Assembly (NCBI GenBank): GCA_038525525.1
Contig: JBCBHO010000001.1
Location: forward strand, 1-64,000
Source of the DNA: Shimia_B sp038525525
GTDB lineage: Bacteria > Pseudomonadota > Alphaproteobacteria > Rhodobacterales > Rhodobacteraceae
Direction: 5' to 3'
DNA length: 64,000 nt
Every line of letters begins with the position of its first letter. Position 1 is the first letter of the stretch. A program made the position numbers and the translations under genes. Below the pieces are notes generated by a model. It saw only the letters and a list, made by a program, of their open reading frames with translations. It searched no databases and was not told where the DNA came from. Shown in pieces: positions 54,242 through 63,124 of this stretch.

Positions 54242-56788
54242 CTAGTAGAGCCCGCCCGAGCCGAGCGCGCCCACCGATGCCGGACCACCCACGGTGGCCG
54301 TCGTTCCATCCGATTTCCGGATGGTGCGCACCGCCTCGTTCTCGCCCGTGCCGAAAAGCGGAACGTCACTGCTCATGGCAAAGCCGCCGTCGAAGGTCAG
54401 GCCGAAGATCGGCTCTTCGCCCTCGCGAAAATACTCGGCCACGACGTTTTCGCCGAAGGCCTCGTTCGAGAGGCGCGCGCCGGTGAAGCGGTCAATGTTG
54501 ATGAAGACCCCGCCGGGTGGGACGTCGAACGCCTCGCCGCCGTATTTCTCTACCGCCTCTTCCATGAATTCCTGAAAGACAGGCCCGCACATGGACCCGC
54601 CGCCCGCGCCACGCCCGAGCGGTGCGGGGTCGTCGAAGCCGATATAGCAGCCCGCCACGATGTTGGACGTGAAGCCCACGAACCAGACATCCTTGGCGTC
54701 GTTCGTCGTCCCGGTCTTGCCGGCCACGGGCACGGGCAGGTTGACCGTGCGCGCCGCGGTGCCGCGCTGGACCACGCCCTCCATCATGGAGGTGAGCTGG
54801 TAGGCCGTCACCGCATCCATGACCCGCTCCCGGTTCGACCAGATGAATGGAGGCTCGCCCTCGCGCAGGTTCAGCACGCCACAATCCTCGCAGGTGCGCT
54901 GGTCGTGGCGGAAGACGGTCCTGCCGTAGCGGTCCTGCACGCGATCAACGAGCGTGGGCTCCACCCGCTCGCCGCCATTGGCGAACATCGCGTAGGCGGC
55001 GACCATCTTGTAGAGCGTCGTCTCGTCGGAGCCGAGCGAGGCCGCGAGCACCTCGTTCATCTCATCATAGACGCCGAAGCGCTCGGCGTAGGAGCCCACC
55101 GTGCCCATGCCGATCTCCTGGGCGAGGCGGATGGTCATGAGGTTCCGCGAGCGCTCGATGCCGGTGCGCACGGGCGTGGGCCCGTAGAACTGGTTGGAGG
55201 CATTGCGCGGCCGCCACACGCCCTGGGGCGTGTTGATCTCGATGGGCGCGTCGATGACGATGGTGGCCGGCGAGTAGCCGGAATCGAGCGCCGCCGCGTA
55301 GACGAAGGGCTTGAACGAAGAGCCCGGCTGCCGCTCGGCCTGCGTGGCGCGGTTGAAGACCGAATGCTGGTAGGAAAAGCCCCCCTGCATGGCAAGCACG
55401 CGCCCGGTATTGACGTCCATGGCCACAAAGCCGCCCTGCACCTCGGGCACCTGCCGGAGGCTCCAGCCGTCGCTGTCGCGGCGCACATGGACGACGTCGC
55501 CCGCGCTCACGAGATCGCCAACGGCCTCGGACCCGGCCCAGCCCAGATCGCCGGCGGGCACCGACGCGGTGCCCTCGAAGCCCTCGATACCGAGCGTCGC
55601 ACCGGCCCCCGCTTCGAGCACCACGGCCGGATACCAGAGGCCGTCGAGCACGATGTCGCGGGCCACATCGGCATCGCTGAGCGCCGCGCGCCATGCCGTC
55701 TCGCTCCCGAGCGCCTCGGTGGGGATGGTCTCCCCCGTGCCGCGCCAGCTCCCCTGGCGGCGGTCATAGTCCTCAAGACCGCGGCGCAGGGCCTCGGCGG
55801 CCTCCACCTGCATCTCCGGGTCGATCGTCGCGCGCACGGAGTAGCCGCCTGAAAAGAATTCCGCCTCGCCGAAATCGCGCGTGAGCTGACGCCGGATCTC
55901 GTCGGTGAAGTAATCGCGGGGCGGCAGCGCCGACTTGAAGCTCTCGAAATCGCCGGATTGCACTGTGCGCAGCGGCTCGTCCCGCGCGCTTTGGAAGGCC
56001 GCCTCGCTCAGGTAGCCGTTCTCGTACATCTCGCGGAGCACGAAGTTGCGCCGCTCCACGGCACGGTCGTATTCCCGGACAGGGTGATAGGTCGAGGGTG
56101 CCTTGGGCAGGACGGCAAGATAGGCCGCTTCGGGCGCCGTGAGCTCGCGCAGCGACTTGTTGAAATAGGTCTGCGCCGCCGCCGCCACGCCGTAGGAGTT
56201 CTGACCGAGAAAGATCTCATTGAGGTAGAGCTCGAGGATCTGGTCCTTCGACAGCGTCTTCTCGATCCGCGTGGCGAGGATGATCTCCTTGATCTTCCGC
56301 TCCACCGAGCGCGACCCGTCGAGCAGGAAGTTCTTCATCACCTGCTGGGTGATGGTGGAGGCCCCGCGCAGCTCCTCGCCCCGGCTGACGACGGCGTCGC
56401 GGATCGCGGCGGCGATGCCGCGCGGGTCATAGCCCGTGTGATCGTAGAAATTCTTGTCCTCGGCGGAGATGAACGCCGCCTTCACCAGCGGCGGGATTTC
56501 TTCGGCGGAGGCAAACAGCCGCCGCTCCGAGGCAAATTCGTCGATGATGCGCCCCTCGCCGGAATAGATGCGGCTGATGGTCTTCGGCGCGTAAGTCGCG
56601 AGCTCGCCGTAGGACGGAAGATCCCGGCCATACATGTAGAAGATGCCACCGATCCCGAGGGCGGCCATGAAGATGCCGAGCGTGATGAAGGAGAAGAGCC
56701 CGCCAAGGATGGAGAGCAGGAATCTCGTGATCCCGCCCACGGCCCGGCTCGTCGCATCGACCCCGGTCTTGATTGCCTGTCCGCTCAT
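54242..56788 (-). CDS. mrcA: Penicillin-binding protein 1A, bifunctional glycosyltransferase/transpeptidase
   Basis: Polymerises and crosslinks peptidoglycan. The 848-residue protein has a membrane anchor (about 25-50), the GT51 motifs SAEDKNFYDHTGYDPRGIAAA, RGEELRGASTITQQVMKNFLL and KIKEIILATRIEKTLSKDQILELYLNEIFLGQNSYG, an inserted OB-like region, then the transpeptidase SSFK (QPGSSFKPFVYAAAL), SRN and KTGTTNDAKD. No key residue is missing. It lies downstream of amiC on the same strand with a 70-base gap, forming a wall-synthesis block. Confidence 0.96.
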   Translation of the reverse strand: MSGQAIKTGVDATSRAVGGITRFLLSILGGLFSFITLGIFMAALGIGGIFYMYGRDLPSYGELATYAPKTISRIYSGEGRIIDEFASERRLFASAEEIPPLVKAAFISAEDKNFYDHTGYDPRGIAAAIRDAVVSRGEELRGASTITQQVMKNFLLDGSRSVERKIKEIILATRIEKTLSKDQILELYLNEIFLGQNSYGVAAAAQTYFNKSLRELTAPEAAYLAVLPKAPSTYHPVREYDRAVERRNFVLREMYENGYLSEAAFQSARDEPLRTVQSGDFESFKSALPPRDYFTDEIRRQLTRDFGEAEFFSGGYSVRATIDPEMQVEAAEALRRGLEDYDRRQGSWRGTGETIPTEALGSETAWRAALSDADVARDIVLDGLWYPAVVLEAGAGATLGIEGFEGTASVPAGDLGWAGSEAVGDLVSAGDVVHVRRDSDGWSLRQVPEVQGGFVAMDVNTGRVLAMQGGFSYQHSVFNRATQAERQPGSSFKPFVYAAALDSGYSPATIVIDAPIEINTPQGVWRPRNASNQFYGPTPVRTGIERSRNLMTIRLAQEIGMGTVGSYAERFGVYDEMNEVLAASLGSDETTLYKMVAAYAMFANGGERVEPTLVDRVQDRYGRTVFRHDQRTCEDCGVLNLREGEPPFIWSNRERVMDAVTAYQLTSMMEGVVQRGTAARTVNLPVPVAGKTGTTNDAKDVWFVGFTSNIVAGCYIGFDDPAPLGRGAGGGSMCGPVFQEFMEEAVEKYGGEAFDVPPGGVFINIDRFTGARLSNEAFGENVVAEYFREGEEPIFGLTFDGGFAMSSDVPLFGTGENEAVRTIRKSDGTTATVGGPASVGALGSGGLY

Positions 56789-56858
56789 GAGAGCCTCTCC
56801 TCGCTGAGTGCCACGCTTTTGCCAGAAAGGCTGCGCCGCATCAAATCACTGGCTGGTG

Positions 56859-58142
56859 TCACTGGCGGAGAAGTGCCCGCTCGACACGGTCCGCTTCGGA
56901 CCAGCTCTTGATCCCGTCGGCGAGCCCCCGGATGATCCTGCCGCGCTTCTCGGGGCTCTGCAGCTCGAGCCGGTCGCGCTCGGAGCTCAGAAAGCCCACC
57001 TCCACCAGGACGGAAGGCACATCGGCGCTCCGCAGTACCGCGAAATCGGCCGCGCGGCGGGGATTGGAGTTGAGCCGCGCGCCGCGGCCCTCGAGACCCT
57101 TCACGACGTCGTCCTGCAGCGTGCTGGAGCGCGGCCCGATATCGAGCCGGGCGAGATCGAGGAGGATCGTGGCGATCTCGTCGCCCTGCCCGCCCAGATC
57201 GACGCCTGCGAGGATATCCGCGCGGTTGTGACGCTCGGCGAGGAGTGCGGAGGCCGCGTCGGTGGCCTCGTCGGCGAGGACATAGGCCGTGGCCCCCTCG
57301 GCATAGCCCTCCTCGAGCGCATCGGCATGGAGCGAGATAAAGGCATCGGCACCGAGTTGCCGCGCGAGCGAAGCGCGGGCGGGCAGGCTCGTGAAGACGT
57401 CTTCTGTCCGCGTGAGGTGCACCTCGAAATCACCGGCGCGCCGCAGCGCATCGCGCAGCTCCAGCGCCATCATGAGCATGAGATCGGCCTCCTTCACCCC
57501 GCCCCGCTCCGCACCGGGATCGACGCCGCCATGGCCGGGGTCGATGACGACGACGACGGTGTCGTCAGGGGCCTCTGGCGCGGGGGCGCTGCGGGTGAGC
57601 GCCACGGCGCTCGCCGGGGCACCCGAGGCTGCGCGAAAGGCCGCCTCTGAGCCGCGCTTCAGCTCCACCGTGAGCCTCGCCTTGCCCGCGCCCTGTCGGA
57701 GCGCGCTGCCTTCGAGGAGAAACGGACCCCCGAGCGGGATGACGAGGCCCGACCAGCCCGGGGCGAGCCCGCCGACCGCTACGGGGCCGGCATCGGCGCT
57801 AACGAGGTCCTCGGTGTCCAGGCCCGTCCAGGTGACATCGGAGAATTCCAGCACGAGCTGGTGCGGGTCGGCGAGGGTATAGACGCGGTAGGGGACGCCT
57901 TGGCTCAGGCCGAGCGTGAGCGTCAGGTTGCCCCTCGATTGCTCGAGCCGGGTCTCGTCCGGGAGCACGCGCGCCAACGCGCCGAGCTCTTGCCCCTGCA
58001 CGGGCGTCGGGAGGGCTGCAAGGCCAGTCAGGTAAAGCACTCCAACTGGGCCAATAACCCCAGCCGGGCCGAGAAGCCCCGTCAGCCAAATGAAGATGAG
58101 TGCGACCGCGCGCATCCGCCTGCTCTTTGTTTTGCCCGACAC
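56859..58142 (-). CDS. amiC: N-acetylmuramoyl-L-alanine amidase AmiC-type
   Basis: Cell-separation amidase. The 427-residue protein has a signal peptide (LIFIWLTGLLGPAG...ALPTPVQGQ), an AMIN domain (about 55-165), and an Amidase_3 domain with IDPGHGGVDPGAE (zinc His, Glu), EADLMLMMALELRDAL, FISLHADA (zinc His) and VLVEVGFLSS (catalytic Glu). It may start at the Met ten codons in (MRAVALIF). It lies between the aminotransferase gene (27-base gap) and PBP1A. Confidence 0.93.
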   Translation of the reverse strand: MSGKTKSRRMRAVALIFIWLTGLLGPAGVIGPVGVLYLTGLAALPTPVQGQELGALARVLPDETRLEQSRGNLTLTLGLSQGVPYRVYTLADPHQLVLEFSDVTWTGLDTEDLVSADAGPVAVGGLAPGWSGLVIPLGGPFLLEGSALRQGAGKARLTVELKRGSEAAFRAASGAPASAVALTRSAPAPEAPDDTVVVVIDPGHGGVDPGAERGGVKEADLMLMMALELRDALRRAGDFEVHLTRTEDVFTSLPARASLARQLGADAFISLHADALEEGYAEGATAYVLADEATDAASALLAERHNRADILAGVDLGGQGDEIATILLDLARLDIGPRSSTLQDDVVKGLEGRGARLNSNPRRAADFAVLRSADVPSVLVEVGFLSSERDRLELQSPEKRGRIIRGLADGIKSWSEADRVERALLRQ

Positions 58143-58169
58143 CTACCAAAGCCGCGCGCTTCCCGCCAC

Positions 58170-59324
58170 TCACACGGCGCGGCGCGAGGCAAAAAAGCGC
58201 GTGAGCCGCGCGAGACCCTCCTCGATATCCGCTGTCGCCCGCGCGTAGCTGAGGCGAAGGGTCCGGGCGCCCCGCGCGGCGTCGAAATCGAGCCCCGGCG
58301 TAACTGCCACGCCGGCCTCGGCGAGGATGTCCTGCGAAAGGTCGAGGCTGGTGTAGTCGTCGCTCACGAAGGCGCTCACGTCGAGATAGATGTAGAAGGC
58401 CCCGTCCGCCGGGGAGATGACCGGCAGCTCCGCCCGGGCGAGTCCCTCGAGCAGGAGCGCGCGGTTGGCGCGGTAGGTCTCGATATGGGCATCGAGCTCC
58501 TCGTGGGCGGTGAGCGCGCCGAGGGCGGCCACCTGGCTTGCGGCGGGCGGGCAGATGAACATGTTCTGCGCGAGCCGCTCCACCACGCGCACGTGAACCG
58601 CGGGCACGACCATCCAGCCGATGCGCCAGCCCGTCATGGAAAAGTACTTCGAGAACGAGTTGATCACGTAGACCTCGTCCGTGACCTCGAGCGCGGAGAC
58701 GGCGCGGCCTTCGTATGTGAGCCCGTGATAGATCTCGTCCGAGATGAAGGCGCAGCCTTCGGCGGTGCAAGCCGCGCTCAGCCCTGCCAGCGCCTCGCGG
58801 GAGAGCATCGTTCCCGTGGGATTGGCCGGCGAGGCGGCGATCAGGCCCTTGAGCCCCGCCACGTCCGAGGGTTGCGGCTGGAATCCGAATTGCGGCGCGC
58901 CGGGGATCGAGACCGCCTCAAGAGACATCGCCTTCAGGATCTGCCGGTAGGAGGGATAGCCCGGGGCAGCGAGGCCCACCCGGTCGCCCGCATCAAAGAG
59001 CGCCGAAAACGCAAGCAGGAACGCGCCCGAGGCCCCCGCCGTCACCACGATCCGCTCCGCCGGGATCTCGAGCCCGTACCAGCGCCGGTAATGCGCAGAG
59101 ATCCCCTCCCTGAGCTCCGGCATCCCGAGGGCCACCGTGTAGCCCAGGGGCCCCGCCTCCATCGCCTCCGCCACCGCGCGGCGCGCCGCCGCCGGGGCAG
59201 GCGTCGAGGGCTGGCCCACTTCCATGCGGATCACGTGGCGGCCGCTGGCCTCCGCGCGGCGCGCGGCCTCCATGACATCCATCACGATGAAGGCATCGAC
59301 GGCGCTGCGGCTTGAGCTCTCCAT
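58170..59324 (-). CDS. PLP-dependent class I/II aminotransferase
   Basis: 384-residue fold-type I aminotransferase with the expected blocks: GQPSTPAPAAARRAV, GYTVALGMPELREGI, ASGAFLLAFSALFDAGD, SPANPTGTMLS, DEIYHGLTYEG and the PLP Lys in NSFSKYFSMTGWRIGW. Substrate is open; related enzymes serve aspartate, alanine or aromatic amino acids. It diverges from the M48 gene with only 23 bases between starts, so the promoters must overlap coding sequence or each other. Confidence 0.9.
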   Translation of the reverse strand: MESSSRSAVDAFIVMDVMEAARRAEASGRHVIRMEVGQPSTPAPAAARRAVAEAMEAGPLGYTVALGMPELREGISAHYRRWYGLEIPAERIVVTAGASGAFLLAFSALFDAGDRVGLAAPGYPSYRQILKAMSLEAVSIPGAPQFGFQPQPSDVAGLKGLIAASPANPTGTMLSREALAGLSAACTAEGCAFISDEIYHGLTYEGRAVSALEVTDEVYVINSFSKYFSMTGWRIGWMVVPAVHVRVVERLAQNMFICPPAASQVAALGALTAHEELDAHIETYRANRALLLEGLARAELPVISPADGAFYIYLDVSAFVSDDYTSLDLSQDILAEAGVAVTPGLDFDAARGARTLRLSYARATADIEEGLARLTRFFASRRAV

Positions 59325-59347
59325 GGCACTCCTCCTATGGTTCGCGC

Positions 59348-60697
59348 ATGTCTACGCAGATGCCTGCCGCGTCAATGGTGCTTCCCGTCATTCGGATCCT
59401 CGCCGTTCTCGCCTGCCTCCTCGCGGCTCAGGCCGCGCAGGCTGTGAGCCTCCTGCGCGATGCGGGCATGGAACGGTCGCTGCGCGAGCTCGCGCGCCCC
59501 GTGCTCGAGGCCGCCGGGCTTTCCACCGGGCGGGTCAAGATCCTCATCGTCGACGATGCGAGCCTCAATGCCTTCGTCATCAACGGTGATGCCATCTACA
59601 TCCATTCGGGCCTGCTCATGCGGCTCGGCCGCGCAGAACAGCTCCAGGCCGTGATCGCCCATGAGGCCGCCCATATCGCCAACGGGCACATCTCGCGCCG
59701 CATGGCCAATGCCCGCGCCGCGGGCCGGGCCTCCGCGCTCGGCATGCTGCTCGCAGGCGCCGCCGCCGCCGCCGGGGCCGACGGACGCGCCGTGGCGGGC
59801 ATCGCCATCGGCTCCAGCGGCTCGGCGCAACGGCTCTTCTTCAGCCATACCCGCGCCGAGGAAGCCTCCGCCGATCAATCCGCCATCCGCTACATGCTGC
59901 GCGCGGGGATAGACACCCGCGGCAAGCTCGAATTGATCGATATCTTTCGCGGTCAGGAGGCGCTCTCCGCCGGGCGACAGGACCCCTATAACCGAACCCA
60001 CCCGCTCACCAGCGACCGCTACCGCGCCATCCAGGCCCTCGTGGGCGCGAGCGCGAGCGGCGCGGCCCCCGCCGACGGCACCGCCGCGTACTACTTCGCC
60101 CGCGCCCAGGGCGTGCTGAGCGCGTTCAAGAGGGCACCGGGCTGGACGCTCCGGCGCGCCACGGGCAGCAGCGACGTGGACATGATGCGCCGCGCCGTGG
60201 CCCATCACCGACAAGCCGATACCGGCCGCGCCACCGCGGAGATCGCGCGCCTCGTGGCCGCGCGCCCGAACGATCCCTATTACCGGGACCTGCAGGGCCA
60301 GATCCTGCTGGAAAGCCGGCAGGTGGGCGCCGCCGTGGACGCCTATGCGCGGGCCGTGAACCTTGCCCCAAACGATCCCCTGATCCTTGGCGCCTATGGC
60401 CGCGCCCTCCTCGCGCAAGACACCGCCGGCTCCAACGCTCGCGCGCTCGACGTCCTCATCCGCGCCCGCGGGCGGGACGCCCGGGATGCCCGCATCCTGC
60501 GGGACCTTGGTCTGGCCTATGCCCGCGCGGACAATCCCGGCATGGCCGCTCTTTCGGGCGCCGAACGTCTCGCCCTACGCGGCTCCATCGGCGAGGCCGC
60601 CACCCTCGCCCGCCGCGCCGCTGGACTTTTGCCCACGGGCTCCACAGGGTGGCAGCGCGCCCAAGACATCATCCGAACAGCGGAGCTTTCACGTTGA
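59348..60697 (+). CDS. M48 metallopeptidase with TPR domain (BepA-like)
   Basis: Periplasmic protease-chaperone of 449 residues. The signal peptide LPVIRILAVLACLLAAQAAQA is cleaved near residue 30; the zinc motif HEAAH sits in IAHEAAHIANGHISRRM with the third ligand Glu in SHTRAEEASADQSAIRY, and the C-terminal half has TPR-type helices (GRATAEIARLVAARPNDPYYRDLQGQILLE). This is the BepA/YfgC layout involved in outer-membrane protein quality control. I start at ATG 59348 (MSTQMPAAS); Met at 59375 is an alternative. Its stop overlaps the TTG start of the DsbA-like gene. Confidence 0.88.
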   Translation: MSTQMPAASMVLPVIRILAVLACLLAAQAAQAVSLLRDAGMERSLRELARPVLEAAGLSTGRVKILIVDDASLNAFVINGDAIYIHSGLLMRLGRAEQLQAVIAHEAAHIANGHISRRMANARAAGRASALGMLLAGAAAAAGADGRAVAGIAIGSSGSAQRLFFSHTRAEEASADQSAIRYMLRAGIDTRGKLELIDIFRGQEALSAGRQDPYNRTHPLTSDRYRAIQALVGASASGAAPADGTAAYYFARAQGVLSAFKRAPGWTLRRATGSSDVDMMRRAVAHHRQADTGRATAEIARLVAARPNDPYYRDLQGQILLESRQVGAAVDAYARAVNLAPNDPLILGAYGRALLAQDTAGSNARALDVLIRARGRDARDARILRDLGLAYARADNPGMAALSGAERLALRGSIGEAATLARRAAGLLPTGSTGWQRAQDIIRTAELSR

Positions 60698-61446
60698 TCC
60701 AGACCCGACCGATCCTCGCCGCCGTCCTTCTCGCTGGCGGCATCGCCACGCAGGCCCCCGCGCTCGACGTCTCCGGCATGACCAAAACCGAGCGGGAGGC
60801 CTTCCGGGCCGAGATACGCGCCTATCTGCTGGAGAACCCGGAGGTCCTCATGGAGGCCATCGAGGTGCTGGAGAGCCGCGAGGCGGTGACCCAGGCCAAC
60901 ACCGACGCGGCCCTCGTAAAGGCCAATTACGATGCGCTCGTGCGCGACGAGAATTCATGGGTGGGCGGCAATCCCGACGGCGACATCACCATCATCGAAT
61001 TCCTCGATTACCGCTGCGGGTTCTGCAAGCGCGCCTTCCCGGAGGTCGAGGAGCTCGTGTCCTCCGATGGCAATATCCGCCTCATCGTGAAGGAATTCCC
61101 GATCCTCGGGCCGCAATCCGTCCTCGCCTCCCGCTTTGCGATCGCCGCGAAGATGCTGGAGGGGGACGACGCCTACAAAGCCGTCCATGACGCGCTCATC
61201 AGCTTTCGCGGCCCGATCAGCGACGCGAGCCTGGCCAACGTCGCCATGGATCTCGGCTTCGAGCCCGCGCCGGTGCTGGCCAAGATGACTGCGCCGGAGG
61301 TCGACGAGGTCATCGCTGACAACCGCGCGCTGGCGCAGGCCATGCAGATCACCGGTACGCCGACATTCGTGATCGGAGGTCAGATGCTTCGGGGATTTCT
61401 GCCGCTCGAGGGCATGCAGGCCCTCGTGGCGGAGGAGCGCGGCTGA
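60694..61446 (+). CDS. DsbA-family thiol oxidoreductase (Com1/ScsC-like)
   Basis: 250-residue periplasmic thioredoxin-fold protein. Signal peptide (MIQTRPILAAVLLAGGIATQAPA), a helical N-terminal region (TKTEREAFRAEIRAYLLENPEVL), then FLDYRCGFCKRAFPEVEE with the redox pair CGFC (about 108-111) and the cis-Pro loop ITGTPTFVIGG. I assign the TTG start overlapping the M48 stop (TTGA), with GGAG 10 bases upstream. The ATG at 60649 lies inside the M48 gene and gives no clean signal peptide. Placement supports a protein-folding pair with the M48 protease. Confidence 0.88.
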   Translation: MIQTRPILAAVLLAGGIATQAPALDVSGMTKTEREAFRAEIRAYLLENPEVLMEAIEVLESREAVTQANTDAALVKANYDALVRDENSWVGGNPDGDITIIEFLDYRCGFCKRAFPEVEELVSSDGNIRLIVKEFPILGPQSVLASRFAIAAKMLEGDDAYKAVHDALISFRGPISDASLANVAMDLGFEPAPVLAKMTAPEVDEVIADNRALAQAMQITGTPTFVIGGQMLRGFLPLEGMQALVAEERG

Positions 61447-61459
61447 GCCTTGTGAAAGG

Positions 61460-62992
61460 CTAGAGGCCGAGCTCTTCAGCGGACACGAGCGGATAGACTT
61501 CCTTGATGGCCTCGGGTGTGAGCGCCACGTTGCGCGCCGTTGAGGCGCCGGGGCCAGCCGGGCCGAAATAGAGCTCACCCACCTGGAAATAGAGCGCGCC
61601 GGAATTGCCCGCGCGCAGCGTTGCATCGCCCATGTCGATGGGCAGCTCTTCCGTGCCGCCTGGCGGGATGATGCCCTCGAACCGCACGGTGCCCGCGCCG
61701 TCGCGCACGCGCACCCAGCTGTCTTCCACCGCGACAAGTGAGACGGTCATCTCGCTCAGATCCGGCAGGACCGCCGAGGCCACTGTGGGCTTCGGCAGGA
61801 CGTCTGGCGATCCAAGCTCCGCGAGGAGCTCGAAGAGCGCGCTGTCGGCGAGCGGGTTCGCCGGAGCGTAGGCCGCGCTGAGATCGGTGGAAGCGAGCTC
61901 GATATCGTCGATCGCGCCGGAGCCCTGACCCGCGGGGCCCACGAGGGTCCCGTTCACGCGGAAATAGAGCGCGCCCGCATTGCCCGCGCGCAGAACCGGT
62001 GTCTCTTCGGTGACGGGCACGGCGTACTCTTCGCCCGGGGCAAGCACCTTCTCGAAGACGACCGAGCGGCCCGGCGTCTGCACGCGCACCCAAGTGGGCA
62101 GCGTAGCGACGAGGGTGATCTCGGGGGCGTCGCCCTCGGTGACCATGATGCTCGGCGCGCGGTCGGCATCGGGGACCGCGTCGATGCGGGGCCCGGCGGC
62201 AAAGAGGCCGTTGGCATTGGGATCGAGGGAGGCGATTGGCGCGTCGCGCGCCACCATGACTGGCACGTCGAGCGCGGCCGGGCGGTAGAGCCGCTCCAGC
62301 GCATCGGCGGAGGGTGCCGCGACGGTGGGCGCGACGTCGCTCGCCAGATCGCCCGTGAGATCAGAAGCGCCGAAGCCCACGTCGAGCCCGCCGGTGAAAT
62401 CGCCCAGATCGGCGACCACGTCGGGGGCCTGCTCCACGGGGACGAGATCAACGCGCTGCACTTCCTGTAGGATCGCGAAGCCGCCGTAGCCGAGGCCCGC
62501 CACGAGCGCGAGAAGCACGAGCGAGGACCCGATGGCACGGGGCTCGACGTTGCTCAGGAAGCTGTCGGCCACGGGCTGAAACGGCACGGAGGGCGCGGCG
62601 AGCGCCTCTGCGGCCGGGCGGCCCGTCACGCGCTCCTCGCGGCCCTTGCGGGCGGGGAGCGCCTCGGCGGACATGCCGTGGGCAGTGGTAAAACCGCTTT
62701 CTTCGGAGAAGCGTGCGAAGGCCCATTCCGGGTCCATGTTGAGATAGCGCGCATAGGAGCGCACGAAGCCCGCGATGAAGCCGGGCGTCTCGAAGGCGGA
62801 GGGATCGCAATTCTCGATCGCGGCCACATAGGAGGCCTTGATCTTCAGTTCGCGCTGCACGTCGAGGAGGGACTTGCCCATCGTCGCACGCTCACCGCGC
62901 ATCATGTCCCCGAGCTTGAGCTCGAAGTCATCGAAGCCGCGCGGCTGGTCTTCGGCTTCGGGAGCCGTCGGCTGCGACCAACGTCCCATCAT
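61460..62992 (-). CDS. RodZ-like helix-turn-helix membrane protein with two C-terminal domains
   Basis: 510 residues. The N-terminal XRE-type HTH (about 22-90, LGDMMRGERATMGKSLLDVQRELKIKASYVAAIEN) is followed by a membrane helix (about 153-175, GSSLVLLALVAGLGYGGFAIL). The periplasmic part has two copies of the DUF4115/RodZ C-terminal fold: LPTWVRVQTPGRSVVFEKVLAPGEE...LRAGNAGALYFRV and EDSWVRVRDGAGTVRFEGIIPPGGT...LRAGNSGALYFQV. E. coli RodZ has one. Homologues are encoded near ispG in this order. I start at 62992; the next Met codon (62989) is equally possible. Confidence 0.85.
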   Translation of the reverse strand: MMGRWSQPTAPEAEDQPRGFDDFELKLGDMMRGERATMGKSLLDVQRELKIKASYVAAIENCDPSAFETPGFIAGFVRSYARYLNMDPEWAFARFSEESGFTTAHGMSAEALPARKGREERVTGRPAAEALAAPSVPFQPVADSFLSNVEPRAIGSSLVLLALVAGLGYGGFAILQEVQRVDLVPVEQAPDVVADLGDFTGGLDVGFGASDLTGDLASDVAPTVAAPSADALERLYRPAALDVPVMVARDAPIASLDPNANGLFAAGPRIDAVPDADRAPSIMVTEGDAPEITLVATLPTWVRVQTPGRSVVFEKVLAPGEEYAVPVTEETPVLRAGNAGALYFRVNGTLVGPAGQGSGAIDDIELASTDLSAAYAPANPLADSALFELLAELGSPDVLPKPTVASAVLPDLSEMTVSLVAVEDSWVRVRDGAGTVRFEGIIPPGGTEELPIDMGDATLRAGNSGALYFQVGELYFGPAGPGASTARNVALTPEAIKEVYPLVSAEELGL

Positions 62993-63075
62993 GATGAAAC
63001 TGCTGCCTGCACGTTCATCGGTTGCCCTTGTCCCCAAACAAGCAGCGCGTCTCGATTCGGGCGCTGCCTAGCGAT

Positions 63076-63103
63076 AAAAAGTGCCTACCACTAAATGGTT
63101 AGG
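63076..63103 (-). terminator. Probable terminator of hemA
   Basis: On the minus strand CCTAACCA (63103-63096), a short loop, TGGTAGG (63090-63084) and then CAC and TTTTT (63080-63076). The stem is imperfect and only moderately stable. It lies 22 bases beyond the hemA stop. Confidence 0.4.
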
Positions 63104-63124
63104 ATTGCACGAATGACGCTACCG

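Noticed and set aside
61446..61461. 6-bp hairpin between the convergent DsbA-like and RodZ-like genes
   Set aside because: Weak stem overlapping both stop codons and no T-run in either direction.
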